64,000 bases of DNA from Nitrospirota bacterium (GTDB lineage: Bacteria > Nitrospirota > Thermodesulfovibrionia > Thermodesulfovibrionales > UBA6898), in NCBI GenBank assembly GCA_021825365.1, contig JAKAHR010000020.1:1-64000 (forward strand), read 5' to 3'. This document shows positions 44,030-52,943 of this stretch, piece after piece; within the stretch, counting starts at the first letter, position 1, and each line of letters starts with the position of its first letter. Below the pieces are notes generated by a model that searched no databases, was not told the origin of the DNA, and saw only the letters and a list, made by a program, of their open reading frames with translations. A program made the translations under genes and the position numbers.

Positions 44030-44662
44030 GTGGGGCGTCACAAGACGATCAGGGATGAACAGTTGTTGCAGCATGCGCGGGCCGTATTTCTGGCGAGCGG
44101 GGCATTCGGGTCTACAAGGGAAATAGCCAGGAGGGCAGGGGTATCGGAGGCGACGCTGTTCAAGCGGTATCCTACGAAGGCCGCGCTCTTCCTGGCGGCG
44201 ATGGTGCCGGAACCGGTCGACATAGATGTCGTAATCCATTCATTCACGCAGGAGACGGACGCGCGGCAGGTCCTGACCGAGATCGGTCATAGAATCCTGG
44301 CCTATTTTCGCACGTTGATTCCCGTGGTCATGCATTTGATGACCCATCCCTCGATTAGTATGGGCGATGTGACGGCGCACTTTAAAAGCCTGCCGGACCA
44401 GGTACTGGCGGAAGCCCTCGCAGCGCATATGAAAGAAGCGAATTCGCGAGGAACCGTTAAAGTCCATAATCCCATGGCAACCGCCAGTCTCTTCGTATCC
44501 GCCATCCACAGCCTCGCCGTATACGAGCTTATGGAGTTGCACGGCGGGAAAAATTTGGACCATGCGATAGGTCCATTTGTCGAGGCGCTGTGGAGCGGCA
44601 TGGCGCCGACGAGCGGGAAACGCACAGCCGCACCAGCAAAAGGAAGAAAGCACAGACAGTAA
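44030..44662 (+). CDS. TetR/AcrR-family repressor
   Basis: 210 residues. The N-terminal helix-turn-helix (STREIARRAGVSEATLFKRYPTKAALFLAAM) is typical of TetR; the rest is a variable ligand-binding domain and a basic tail. GTG start at 44030 behind GAGGTG. It is followed after 43 bases by an ABC ATPase and permease, which it probably represses together with itself. Confidence 0.88.
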   Translation: MGRHKTIRDEQLLQHARAVFLASGAFGSTREIARRAGVSEATLFKRYPTKAALFLAAMVPEPVDIDVVIHSFTQETDARQVLTEIGHRILAYFRTLIPVVMHLMTHPSISMGDVTAHFKSLPDQVLAEALAAHMKEANSRGTVKVHNPMATASLFVSAIHSLAVYELMELHGGKNLDHAIGPFVEALWSGMAPTSGKRTAAPAKGRKHRQ

Positions 44663-44705
44663 CGAAATATGCGCGAGCCAGGAAAAAATCGCAAAGAGGT
44701 GTTAT

Positions 44706-45422
44706 ATGAATGATCAAAATAAAACATCACAGTCCCCGCTCATCGAACTATGTGGCGTTACCAAACAGTTTCAATCGCCCGCTGGCGCAGCCCCCGTATT
44801 AAGGGACGTAAGCCTTGCAGTCGACCGGGGAGAGTTTGTCGCAGTCGTCGGCAAATCCGGGAGCGGGAAATCCACCCTGCTTAATATGCTCACCGGTATT
44901 GATCATCCAAGTCAAGGCACAGTCACCGTCAATGCAACCGACATTCACCGATTAAGTGAAAGCAGCCTGGCGCGGTGGAGGGGAAAGAATGTCGGCATCG
45001 TATTCCAGTTCTTCCAGCTCATTCCAACCCTCAGCATCAGGGAAAACCTGATTCTGGCGATGGACTTCGTCAACAGCATTCCAAAGAATGAGCGCAACAG
45101 GCGGGCAGAGGCCCTGCTTGCCGAGGTCGGCATATCGCAGCACGCGGACAAACTGCCTGCGGAGCTGTCAGGTGGTGAGCAGCAGCGCGCGGCCATCGCA
45201 CGCGCACTGGCGAACGACCCGCCGGTCATCGTGGCGGATGAACCTACCGGCAACCTTGACAGCAAGACCGCAACGGCGATTCAGGGACTGTTTGCAGGGC
45301 TCGTCGGTAAAGGCAAAACTGTCATCGTGGTCACCCACGAGGATGTCTCTGACTCCGCCTACAGCCGAACGATATCGCTCAGCGACGGCACTGTCGTGAG
45401 CGACAGAAAAAGGGAAACATAG
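44706..45422 (+). CDS. ABC transporter ATPase (LolD/MacB/YbbA-type)
   Basis: 238 residues: Walker [14 protein letters not shown], signature [16 protein letters not shown], Walker [14 protein letters not shown]. It is of the class that partners FtsX-like permeases acting on periplasmic substrates. ATG at 44706 behind GAGGTG; the longer upstream frame overlaps tetR and is rejected. Confidence 0.92.
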   Translation: MNDQNKTSQSPLIELCGVTKQFQSPAGAAPVLRDVSLAVDRGEFVAVVGKSGSGKSTLLNMLTGIDHPSQGTVTVNATDIHRLSESSLARWRGKNVGIVFQFFQLIPTLSIRENLILAMDFVNSIPKNERNRRAEALLAEVGISQHADKLPAELSGGEQQRAAIARALANDPPVIVADEPTGNLDSKTATAIQGLFAGLVGKGKTVIVVTHEDVSDSAYSRTISLSDGTVVSDRKRET

Positions 45423-45424
45423 CC

Positions 45425-47794
45425 GTGAGCATAAGACTGAAGACGGCTTTCAGTGAACTGAGAACTAATCCAGGCCGCACCATGCTGGTTATCTTCGCCC
45501 TGGTGCTGGGATTGTGGGGCGTGGGGTCTCTTCTGGTCTCAGCAGCCATCCTGCAGAACGACCTGCGGGCGACTTTCATCGGAACAAAACCTCCGCATGC
45601 CATACTCACCTCAACAAATTTTGACCGGGTGGACCTGGCGTTCTTCCGAAACAGGCCGGAGCTCCAGAGCGCAGAGTTCAGGGACCTATCATGGCAGAGA
45701 ATCGAGGCCCATCCTGACGAGTGGATTCCGGTATGGCTGTTCGGGGTCGAAGATTTCAACAACCTCAGCCTGGCAAGATTCCATGGCGAAAAGGGGAAAA
45801 AGGTCCCTGAGCCCGGGACCATGCTTATCGAGCGTAACGGACAACTCATTTCCGATCTGGCCGTGGGGGCGAACGCCAGAATCCGGGCCGGAAGCAAAGT
45901 AAGGGAGGTCCCCGTCAGCGGCGTCAGCTTCGATCCGGCCCAGGCACCTGCAACTCAGGATCACCTTATCTACGCCTATGTCGACAAACAAACATATACG
46001 GACATTACCGGGGAGCCGTCAAATCAACGACTGCTCTTGCGCCTGAAAGATGTCAAGACAAGAAAGGATATACAGACCGCGGTGAATCGCCTTCTTGCCG
46101 ACCTTGAATCCATGGGCATCACCGTCGCCTCTGTCAACATCCCCAAGCTGGATGAGCACCCCCATCAGTGGCAGTTGAATACGCTGCTTCTGCTCGAGGG
46201 AAGCATCACATTTCTTGCCTTTCTCATGGGGGCCATACTCGTATCCCAGCTTATGGCCGCCATCTTGGCACGGCAGATCCGTCAAATCGGAGTACTCAAG
46301 GCGATCGGAGCCTCACGATTCCCGGTATTTCAGATCTACCTGGCGATGGTTCTCATCGTAGGCGTTGCCGCTACCATCATAGCAATCCCCCTGGCGGTAT
46401 CATCCGGTTCTGCATTCGCCTCTTTCGTTTCCGGAAAACTCAATTTTGATATCCTCACCAAGCGGTTGCCGTTTCGTCTCTATTTTCTTCTCGTTGCGGC
46501 AGGTCTGCTGATGCCGATCCTGTTGTCACTGCCTGCGCTGTTGAAAGGCGTCAGAGTTTCTGTGAACGAAGCGTTAAGCGATTTCGGCATACGGCAGGAC
46601 AGTCCCTCCAACCGAAAGGCGGCAGCCGGCGGGCCGCATCTGCCGGCAATCCTGGTGCTGGCAGGCAGAAATACGCTGCGCCGCAAGAGGCGCCTTATGG
46701 TTACCGTGTTTACAATGGCGCTGGGCGTTGCCATCTTCAGCGCGGGGTTTAATGTGCGGCAGTCTCTCCGAAACCTCCTGACGGATGTAAGAGACGGGAT
46801 GCGGCATGATGTACAGGTGGTGCTCCGTGACCAGATACCGAAAGACACCGCACTTGCCCCCTTTCGATCCCTTGATAATCTCAATCGCATAGAAACATGG
46901 AACGGCGGGAAGGGTGAACTGCAGAACAGGGTCGTCTCGACAGACGACGGCGTCGGTATTGTCGCCCTTCCGTACGATACTGACTTGTTCAGAATAAGGG
47001 TCGAAAAAGGGCGCTGGCTGCAGGGATCGGGAGAGCCTGAGGTCGTGATGAACCAGCAGGCTCTGGAAGGATACGGAAATCCGAGGGTGGGTGATACGCT
47101 TTCGCTGAAAGTGGCCGGGAAGAAGCTTGCGGTCAAGCTCGTCGGCATAGTCTGGGAGCTGGACAAACCGAAAATCTATATGGACCAGAAACAGTTCGAT
47201 GCCTTTGCCAATCCGGACCATCTGGTCAACAGCCTCATGTTTGTCGCGAACGATAAGACCTATGACAGGGTTATGGTCCTGAAGAGGGAGATAGAGAAAG
47301 CCATCCGACCGTCCGATCTGAATGTTCTCTACGTCATGTCCCAGGCCGAGCGGGTAAAGGTCATTTATGACCATTTGAACATCATCCTTACGACGATCAT
47401 TTCCCTCGCCCTGATGGTTCTTGTGGTCAGTGGTCTTGGCATGGCCTCCGCGACCGGCATCAACATCATGGAGAGGACGCGTGAAATCGGGGTCCTGCGG
47501 GCAATCGGCGCAACCCCTGAAATGATCTATCAGCTTTTTGTCGCAGAAGGGATGATAGTGAGTCTTGCCAGCGTGTTGTTGGGATTGCTGCTTTCGCTGC
47601 CGCTGAGCATCGCCGCATCGCCGTTCTTCGGCAGTCTGATGCTGGGCGACGGTGCGATGCTCCGCACGGCCTTTAGCGCTCACGGCTTTTGGGTTACCCT
47701 GGTTGCTACGATAAGCTTCGGCTGGCTTGCCAGCCGTATCCCGGCGCGACGGGCGATCAGGGTATCCACCCGGGAAGCGCTGGCGTACGAATAA
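45425..47794 (+). CDS. ABC permease with two FtsX domains (YbbP/MacB-like)
   Basis: 789 residues. Two FtsX-type modules (ILARQIRQIGVLKAIGASRF and INIMERTREIGVLRAIGATPE), each with about four membrane segments, flank large periplasmic regions. In size and layout this matches YbbP partnered with a YbbA ATPase rather than MacB (four TM). The operon is tetR-ATPase-permease with 2-base spacing and a GTG start. A role in export or lipoprotein/envelope handling is likely; the substrate is unknown. Confidence 0.85.
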   Translation: MSIRLKTAFSELRTNPGRTMLVIFALVLGLWGVGSLLVSAAILQNDLRATFIGTKPPHAILTSTNFDRVDLAFFRNRPELQSAEFRDLSWQRIEAHPDEWIPVWLFGVEDFNNLSLARFHGEKGKKVPEPGTMLIERNGQLISDLAVGANARIRAGSKVREVPVSGVSFDPAQAPATQDHLIYAYVDKQTYTDITGEPSNQRLLLRLKDVKTRKDIQTAVNRLLADLESMGITVASVNIPKLDEHPHQWQLNTLLLLEGSITFLAFLMGAILVSQLMAAILARQIRQIGVLKAIGASRFPVFQIYLAMVLIVGVAATIIAIPLAVSSGSAFASFVSGKLNFDILTKRLPFRLYFLLVAAGLLMPILLSLPALLKGVRVSVNEALSDFGIRQDSPSNRKAAAGGPHLPAILVLAGRNTLRRKRRLMVTVFTMALGVAIFSAGFNVRQSLRNLLTDVRDGMRHDVQVVLRDQIPKDTALAPFRSLDNLNRIETWNGGKGELQNRVVSTDDGVGIVALPYDTDLFRIRVEKGRWLQGSGEPEVVMNQQALEGYGNPRVGDTLSLKVAGKKLAVKLVGIVWELDKPKIYMDQKQFDAFANPDHLVNSLMFVANDKTYDRVMVLKREIEKAIRPSDLNVLYVMSQAERVKVIYDHLNIILTTIISLALMVLVVSGLGMASATGINIMERTREIGVLRAIGATPEMIYQLFVAEGMIVSLASVLLGLLLSLPLSIAASPFFGSLMLGDGAMLRTAFSAHGFWVTLVATISFGWLASRIPARRAIRVSTREALAYE

Positions 47795-47812
47795 AAGGAA
47801 AGGATCATTCTG

Positions 47813-47932
47813 ATGAAGAAACTTCCGATTAAGACAGTTGCGTCAAAGTCCCTTGTTGGAGTTATGCTCAATATAAGGAAAGGCATGGGTCTGGGGAACA
47901 TGCCCTGGCACATGGCGACGAATGAAGAATAA
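47813..47932 (+). CDS. Possible 39-residue peptide
   Basis: ATG at 47813 behind AAAGGAAAGG, encoding KKLPIKTVASKSLVG, then LNIRKGMGLGNMPWH, ending at TAA 47930. Spacing to the purine-rich site is about 8-10 bases. It has no recognisable family and could be the N-terminal stub of a decayed gene. Low confidence. Confidence 0.3.
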   Translation: MKKLPIKTVASKSLVGVMLNIRKGMGLGNMPWHMATNEE

Positions 47933-47958
47933 CGCCGGACTATGACAAAAGACGAATT

Positions 47959-48402
47959 ATGGATTGGGTGAAAGAAGCCAGGCATGTATTTAAGGCTGAC
48001 AGGCCTGATCACTTCACCAACTACATGCATTGCGAAGAATGCGCCGAGCATGACAATACCCTTAGCCAATCGGACATTGATGCCATCGGCCTTGACGAAC
48101 TGGGGAATCCCGGATGGGACCCCATATGTTTCTGTACCAATGAAGGCAAGAAATACTATATGCCCGCTTTCATAAGGCTCAGCCTGGAGACCATTTATGG
48201 CGAGTCTTATCTGGGCCAGTTCCTGTTCCATTTGGAGGGTAACGGCGAGGATAATGAACTTTATGCAAGTTGTTCCAGACAACAGCGGGAATTTATAGCT
48301 TCATTCGTCGAGCATATGATTAACTCGTATCCGAAAGAATTGGAGTCGGGTTGTCACGCTGACGAGGCCTTGAGGGTGCATCAGATATGGTCAAAGGAAT
48401 AG
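47959..48402 (+). CDS. Conserved protein of unknown function (DUF6714-like)
   Basis: 147 residues, soluble, acidic, opening MDWVKEARHVFKADRPDHFTN, with cysteines in HCEECAEHD and ICFCTNEGKK and late CHADEA. I am reminded of DUF6714 but am not sure. It has no ribosome binding site, and the next gene's longest frame overlaps its 3' end. The function is not recognised. Confidence 0.55.
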   Translation: MDWVKEARHVFKADRPDHFTNYMHCEECAEHDNTLSQSDIDAIGLDELGNPGWDPICFCTNEGKKYYMPAFIRLSLETIYGESYLGQFLFHLEGNGEDNELYASCSRQQREFIASFVEHMINSYPKELESGCHADEALRVHQIWSKE

Positions 48403-48440
48403 CAAAGGCCGTTAAGCCCCTTAACGAGAGGAGAGGTTGC

Positions 48441-48773
48441 TTGCGCATGTTTCTTCCACTATTTCTTCTCCCGGTTGTTCTGGCATCGCCTGCATCAGCC
48501 CAGCAGCCGACCTGGTACTTGCTCTCAAGGGATAACGGTTGCGCTGATCTGCAGATGCTGGTCAGGATGGAAAAGTTATCCCGGCAGCCTGTCTCCCCCG
48601 AGGATTTTGCGCAGATGATGCGTGAGCGTGGAGAGCAGGTTGCGGTCGGGCCGCCGGCTGACCTGCCCCCCGAACTCAGCGGTAAGGTCATACAGGTTGC
48701 CTTTGGTAGGGGGAAGGCGCCTATCTTCGTCAGAGAAGAAATTTGCCGTACTATTGACCATGGAAGGCCATAA
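48441..48773 (+). CDS. Small secreted protein of unknown function
   Basis: About 110 residues. A signal peptide RMFLPLFLLPVVLASPASA is followed by QQPTWYLLSRDNGCADL and a short globular part. TTG at 48441 is chosen because AGGAGAGG ends 4-5 bases before it; ATG 48387 gives a longer frame without a ribosome binding site, and ATG 48447 is also possible. No family is recognised. Confidence 0.5.
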   Translation: MRMFLPLFLLPVVLASPASAQQPTWYLLSRDNGCADLQMLVRMEKLSRQPVSPEDFAQMMRERGEQVAVGPPADLPPELSGKVIQVAFGRGKAPIFVREEICRTIDHGRP

Positions 48774-48897
48774 GGCAGCGGAGTTTTATATCCTCGCTGA
48801 GAAGAAACCGGGAGACTGGTGCGTCAGTGTTTCGCATGTCCGCCCACTTCGCCCTTGAGATTACTATAATAAGCCAGAATGGGAAAGGAGACGCAGC

Positions 48898-50034
48898 ATG
48901 AACAGAAACGACGAGATATACCGCCTCTTGCAGGAGCATCTCGATACACAGGCGGTCGGCTTCCCGGCGGTCAGATCAGGGGCTGATATCCGCCTGCTCA
49001 GGAGACTCTTCACCCCCGAGGAGGCAAGGCTATCCCTGAATCTTTCCTTCAGGCCTGAACCCGGGGAGGCGATCATCGCGAAGGCGGCCCCTGAATATTC
49101 CGCACAACAGACCTCCGGCCTTCTGGACAGCATGTTTACCAAGGGAGCCATAGGGTGGAAGAAGAAGGACAATATTGAATATTGGTACGTCATGCCGCTT
49201 GTGGTCGGTATGTATGAGGCCCAGGACGGAGACCCGTCGATAGAATTCCTGGACGATGCGGATGCCTATATGAAGACCCTGAGCTTCGGGAAGTCGTTCC
49301 TCTCGGTAAAACCCTCTCAGATGCGTACTATTCCGATCAACACGAGCATATCCCCGGAACACCGCATCGCCTGCTACGACGATATCCGGGCGATCATCGC
49401 GAGTTCCCCGGGTCCCTTTGTTGTCCTTAAATGCATCTGCAGGGAGAACAAGGCCCTTCGGAACACTCCCTGCGTCAAGACATCCCGGAAGGAGACCTGT
49501 CTTGCGATGGGGGATATGGCTGCCATGGTCCTCCGAAGGAAACATTGCCGCGAAGTCACCCGGGACGAGGTGCTCGAGATCCTCCGGATGAACGAGGACG
49601 ACGGACTCGTTCTGCAGCCGGCCAATGCCGGGCAACCGGAATTCGTATGTTCCTGCTGCGGCTGCTGCTGCGGGATGCTCTCGTATCAGAAGTTCCTGCC
49701 CCGTCCGGTAGACTTCTGGACCAGCAATTTCCAGGCTGAAGTCGATGTCGAGAAGTGTTCCCGTTGCGGGACCTGCGCCGACCGCTGCCAGGTCAAGGCG
49801 GTTTCCCTGACCGGATCTTCGGGGGAGGCTCAGATCAATCTGAGCAGATGCATCGGATGCGGCGTCTGCATTCCCACCTGCCCATCCGAGGCGATGCGGC
49901 TGAGAAAAAAGGATTCCGAGACAGTTCCGCCCGCGAGGGAGGAGGATCTCTACGAGGAAATCATGCGGAACAAGAAGGGGGCTGCGGATCAGCTGAAGAT
50001 GCTCCTGAAGGTCGGCCTGAAGATGAAGCAGTAA
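48898..50034 (+). CDS. Cys-rich ferredoxin-like 4Fe-4S protein
   Basis: 378 residues. The N-terminal half is helical (winged-helix-like). A central part has CICRENKALRNTPC, KETCLAMG and a dense cluster CSCCGCCCG (Cys at 251, 253, 254, 256, 257, 258), and a C-terminal 2[4Fe-4S] ferredoxin (CSRCGTCADRC and CIGCGVCIPTCP) is followed by a basic helix. The ATG follows GGAGACGC. It is probably an electron-transfer or cluster-carrying protein of anaerobic metabolism; the partner is not evident. Confidence 0.8.
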   Translation: MNRNDEIYRLLQEHLDTQAVGFPAVRSGADIRLLRRLFTPEEARLSLNLSFRPEPGEAIIAKAAPEYSAQQTSGLLDSMFTKGAIGWKKKDNIEYWYVMPLVVGMYEAQDGDPSIEFLDDADAYMKTLSFGKSFLSVKPSQMRTIPINTSISPEHRIACYDDIRAIIASSPGPFVVLKCICRENKALRNTPCVKTSRKETCLAMGDMAAMVLRRKHCREVTRDEVLEILRMNEDDGLVLQPANAGQPEFVCSCCGCCCGMLSYQKFLPRPVDFWTSNFQAEVDVEKCSRCGTCADRCQVKAVSLTGSSGEAQINLSRCIGCGVCIPTCPSEAMRLRKKDSETVPPAREEDLYEEIMRNKKGAADQLKMLLKVGLKMKQ

Positions 50035-50118
50035 GGGGGAGCGGAAGTCAGATCAACATCGGGCCACAGGGGCGGAGCAAGGCAATATCGCTTGCACAGT
50101 ATCGGTTGGGGAGGAATA

Positions 50119-50309
50119 ATGGGAAACGTCAGATATGAAAAGAAGAACCGCATTGCTTATGTAACACTGAACCGGTGAGCATGGCAACGTCTACTGACGC
50201 CCTCCGCCTTGAAGCGATCAATGCATATTCATGCCTTGGCGATTTCAGCGACGCAAGAAAGCGGCTGGACTGTTTTTCTTCCAGGGAAAAGAGGGCGGAA
50301 GAATCATAG
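50119..50309 (+). pseudogene. Collapsed enoyl-CoA hydratase (crotonase) gene
   Basis: An ATG at 50119 behind GGGGAGGAAT opens MGNVRYEKKNRIAYVTLNR, the textbook start of a crotonase (normally continuing PEKLNA), then hits TGA at 50176-50178. Three bases later, in another frame, 50181-50309 reads ALRLEAINAYSCLGDFSDAR then KRLDCFSSREKRAEES, which matches the C-terminal helices of crotonases. About 200 internal codons are missing. I infer one gene reduced by an internal deletion, with a relic N-terminus and C-terminus. Frame alone does not prove it. Confidence 0.65.
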
Positions 50310-50374
50310 GCCGGTCTTTGTCTCTTGCCTCCGGTACCGGTCATGCAAGACCGATTGGTAACTGTAATTTGACG

Positions 50375-50403
50375 TTGACAGGAACGGGTCCTGTTGTTTT
50401 AAT
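50375..50403 (+). promoter_or_regulatory. Promoter before a small secreted protein, apparently leaderless
   Basis: TTGACA (50375-50380), a 17-base spacer and TTTAAT (50398-50403), then 7 bases to the ATG at 50411. No ribosome binding site is present. It may instead serve the outer-membrane gene downstream. Confidence 0.6.
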
Positions 50404-50410
50404 AACCCGT

Positions 50411-50698
50411 ATGAAACCGGTTTTTGCCCTGCTTCTTCTGTCTATCTTCCTGTCCCCGCTTCTCAGCCAGACGCCGTCTGTCCCCGTTCCCGGCGAGGAT
50501 GCGGCTCCTTTTTTTGCCAAGCTCGACATCTGCGACAGCCAGGGGAGACTGACCTTAACTTCTTCGGACGCGGTATCCATTCCAGAGAACAGTTATGCCG
50601 CTATTTTCACCCAGCGGTCCGGATTTCACGAACAGCCGGACACCCCTTGTAAATCCCCTCTTCTCGTCCACGGAAACGAACGTCCTCCCCGGGTCTGA
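50411..50698 (+). CDS. Small secreted protein preceding OM porin-like gene
   Basis: 95 residues: signal peptide KPVFALLLLSIFLSPLLS, then a short, Pro-rich mature part with LDICDS, PDTPCKSPLLV and a terminal ERPPRV. It resembles, from memory, short proteins encoded upstream of MetA-type outer-membrane proteins in related bacteria. It lacks a ribosome binding site but has a promoter ending 7 bases before the ATG. Confidence 0.5.
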   Translation: MKPVFALLLLSIFLSPLLSQTPSVPVPGEDAAPFFAKLDICDSQGRLTLTSSDAVSIPENSYAAIFTQRSGFHEQPDTPCKSPLLVHGNERPPRV

Positions 50699-50780
50699 CC
50701 CGAGTCATCCTGGACCAGGCAGTACTCTTACCACGTCAAGGGGCGTGCCCCTGCTATTCAGGCGATTAAGGAGAATGACG

Positions 50781-51782
50781 ATGAAAAGAATAATCGTAGC
50801 ATTGACTATTATGATGCTGATGTTCCCGGCCGGCGCGTTTGCAGCAGGACTCTGCTGCCAGTTGTCCAGCGGTGTTCAGGAAAGCCTGCTCGGGGTGGCA
50901 TCTCCGGAGTCCAAAAGGCTTTCAGTGCAGCTCAGTTACAGCCTGTCCGTGATGGACAAGTTCAAAGAGGGAAGCACTTCGAGGTCCCTGGACGATCTTA
51001 AGATGGACGGCAGATACCCCATCCTGCCGACAAAGATGAACATGACAAAATATACCATGACCGTGGGATACGGCTTCAGCCCCAAGCTCAGCGCCTTTAT
51101 CTCGATCCCCTACATCCGCAATACCATGGACATGGCCATGCAGATGAACATGATGTGGAAGAAATCGAAGATGGACTCGATACAGGAGCTGGGTGATGTC
51201 ACGCTGATGGGACTGTACCGGATATATACGGATTTCGACGTGATGCCGAATAATGCCCTTACCGTCGGACTCGGGGTGAAGACCCCCACCGGCTCATCGA
51301 CGATGAAAGGGTCGAGCGGAAAATTCATCCACGCCCATATGCAGCCGGGCACCGGCTCCTGGGACCCGCTCCTGGCGATCGTCTACGCAAAAATGATGAA
51401 CCCCTTCCTCCTCCAGGCTGACGCTACGTATCAGCTTTCAACGCGGAATCCCGAGGGATACCGGTTCGGTGATTCCTTAACCGCCAACCTCGCAGGCAAG
51501 TACGCGGTGAGCAGAATCTTCAACGTCACGGGCGGCCTCACCTTTCTGCATGTAAACGGTGCGTCGGACAGGGATGGGAAGTATACCAACCTCAAGAGCC
51601 TCATGGACGACCCTGCCAATACAGGAGGCGACAGCCTCTGGCTTTCGCCGGGGCTGCAGTTGCTTCCGTCAAAGGGCAGCCTGATAGATATGAAGGTGCA
51701 GGTTCCCGTGTGGGAGCATGTCAAAGGGGTACAGCTCGTCTCCAGGGTTCGGTTCCTCCTGGGGGTTTCGTACAGCTTCTGA
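50781..51782 (+). CDS. Outer-membrane beta-barrel with Met-rich loop
   Basis: 333 residues. Signal peptide (KRIIVALTIMMLMFPAGAFA), then a barrel of alternating beta-strands ending in a C-terminal aromatic (FLLGVSYSF), like the transporter/MetA-pathway family. A Met-dense segment TMDMAMQMNMMWKKSKM suggests copper or another soft metal; preceding TKMNMTKYTMT is also Met-rich. ATG at 50781 is chosen because AAGGAG is spaced 7 bases away. The longer upstream frame is rejected. Confidence 0.75.
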   Translation: MKRIIVALTIMMLMFPAGAFAAGLCCQLSSGVQESLLGVASPESKRLSVQLSYSLSVMDKFKEGSTSRSLDDLKMDGRYPILPTKMNMTKYTMTVGYGFSPKLSAFISIPYIRNTMDMAMQMNMMWKKSKMDSIQELGDVTLMGLYRIYTDFDVMPNNALTVGLGVKTPTGSSTMKGSSGKFIHAHMQPGTGSWDPLLAIVYAKMMNPFLLQADATYQLSTRNPEGYRFGDSLTANLAGKYAVSRIFNVTGGLTFLHVNGASDRDGKYTNLKSLMDDPANTGGDSLWLSPGLQLLPSKGSLIDMKVQVPVWEHVKGVQLVSRVRFLLGVSYSF

Positions 51783-51793
51783 TGCAGACGATA

Positions 51794-51822
51794 CAGCGGG
51801 GAGACCGGAGGTCTCCCCGCTG
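51794..51822 (+). terminator. Perfect 13-base hairpin after the OM gene
   Basis: CAGCGGGGAGACC (51794-51806) with GGTCTCCCCGCTG (51810-51822), loop GGA, starting 11 bases after the stop codon. No U-run follows, so termination efficiency is uncertain. Confidence 0.6.
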
Positions 51823-51846
51823 TCCTCCTGGCGACCGCATATCGGT

Positions 51847-51852
51847 TATAAT
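51847..51852 (+). promoter_or_regulatory. -10 element abutting mqnE
   Basis: A perfect TATAAT ends 5 bases before the ATG at 51858 and no ribosome binding site is present. No good -35 is seen. Confidence 0.45.
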
Positions 51853-51857
51853 GATAA

Positions 51858-52943
51858 ATGCTCGCCAGAATCAGGAACAAAGTCCTTAGCGGAAGACGAC
51901 TGAGCGCGGATGACGCGCTGAGCCTCTTTGAAAGCGACGATATCTTTTCGATCGGCTCCCTGGCTGCGTACGCCTGCGGGAAGAAGAACGGCAGAAAGGC
52001 CTTCTTTATCCGTAACCGGCATATCAACCCCACCAACATCTGCATAAATCGTTGTAAATTCTGCGCCTTCAGCAGATCGGCCGGCCAGGAAGGCGCCTAC
52101 GAGCTGACCGTCGACGAGATCATAACCAAGCTGAAGCCCTATTGCGGGGGGAAGGGTCGCCAGCCGGGTATAACCGAGGTGCATATTGTCGGCGGACTTC
52201 ATCCGGAATGGACATTCGGCCACTATCTCGAAATTATTTCATCGATCAGAAAGCATTTCCCGGGCCTGCATATCAAGGCATTCACCGCCGTGGAGATAGA
52301 CCATTTCAGCCGCATCAGCGGCCTCGGCCTCGAAGGGACCCTGAAGGCCCTCAGGAAGGCCGGGCTCGGGACGATGCCCGGGGGAGGGGCCGAGATATTC
52401 GCCTCGGGCGTGCGGACTGAACTCTGCCCTGAGAAGATATCCGGCGCGCGGTGGCTCGAGGTGATGGAGGCTGCCCACGCGGTGGGAATCAGGACAAACG
52501 CCACCATGTTATACGGCCATATCGAAAGCCATGAGGACCGTGTCGATCATCTGATGCGCCTCCGGGATATGCAGGACAGGACAGGCGGTTTCCAGGCATT
52601 CATCCCCCTTGCCTACCATCCGAAGAATACCCGGATACAGGGCGGCTACACGTCCGGCATCGACGACCTCAGGACGATCGCCGTCAGCCGTCTCGTACTC
52701 GACAACTTCGACCATATCAAGGCCTACTGGATCATGCTGGGAGAAAAGATATCCCAGCTCAGCCTCTGTTTCGGGGCCGACGATATCGACGGCACCATCA
52801 TCGAGGAGAAGATCACCCGTTCCGCAGGTGGGCTCACCGCCGGCCATCTCGCCGCGGACCAGTTGGCGCATCTTATCAGGAAGGCGGGCAGGACGCCGGT
52901 GGAGAGGGACTCTTATTATAAGAAGGTGCGGGTCTATGGCTGA
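51858..52943 (+). CDS. mqnE: Aminofutalosine synthase (radical SAM)
   Basis: 361 residues. Radical SAM motif CINRCKFCAF (Cx3Cx2C), HIVGGLHPEWTFGHYLEI, and the family C-terminal AYWIMLGEKISQLSLCFGADD. It makes aminofutalosine from 3-carboxyvinylbenzoate ether and SAM, in the futalosine menaquinone route. It overlaps mqnC by 8 bases. The missing leader sequence is noted under the -10 element. Confidence 0.93.
   Translation: MLARIRNKVLSGRRLSADDALSLFESDDIFSIGSLAAYACGKKNGRKAFFIRNRHINPTNICINRCKFCAFSRSAGQEGAYELTVDEIITKLKPYCGGKGRQPGITEVHIVGGLHPEWTFGHYLEIISSIRKHFPGLHIKAFTAVEIDHFSRISGLGLEGTLKALRKAGLGTMPGGGAEIFASGVRTELCPEKISGARWLEVMEAAHAVGIRTNATMLYGHIESHEDRVDHLMRLRDMQDRTGGFQAFIPLAYHPKNTRIQGGYTSGIDDLRTIAVSRLVLDNFDHIKAYWIMLGEKISQLSLCFGADDIDGTIIEEKITRSAGGLTAGHLAADQLAHLIRKAGRTPVERDSYYKKVRVYG

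Noticed and set aside
46574-47683. 369-residue minus-strand frame opposite the FtsX permease
   Set aside because: Antisense to a well-supported permease, with no recognisable domain.
48622-48858. Alternative frame over the small secreted protein
   Set aside because: No ribosome binding site, and the signal peptide in the other frame is stronger evidence.
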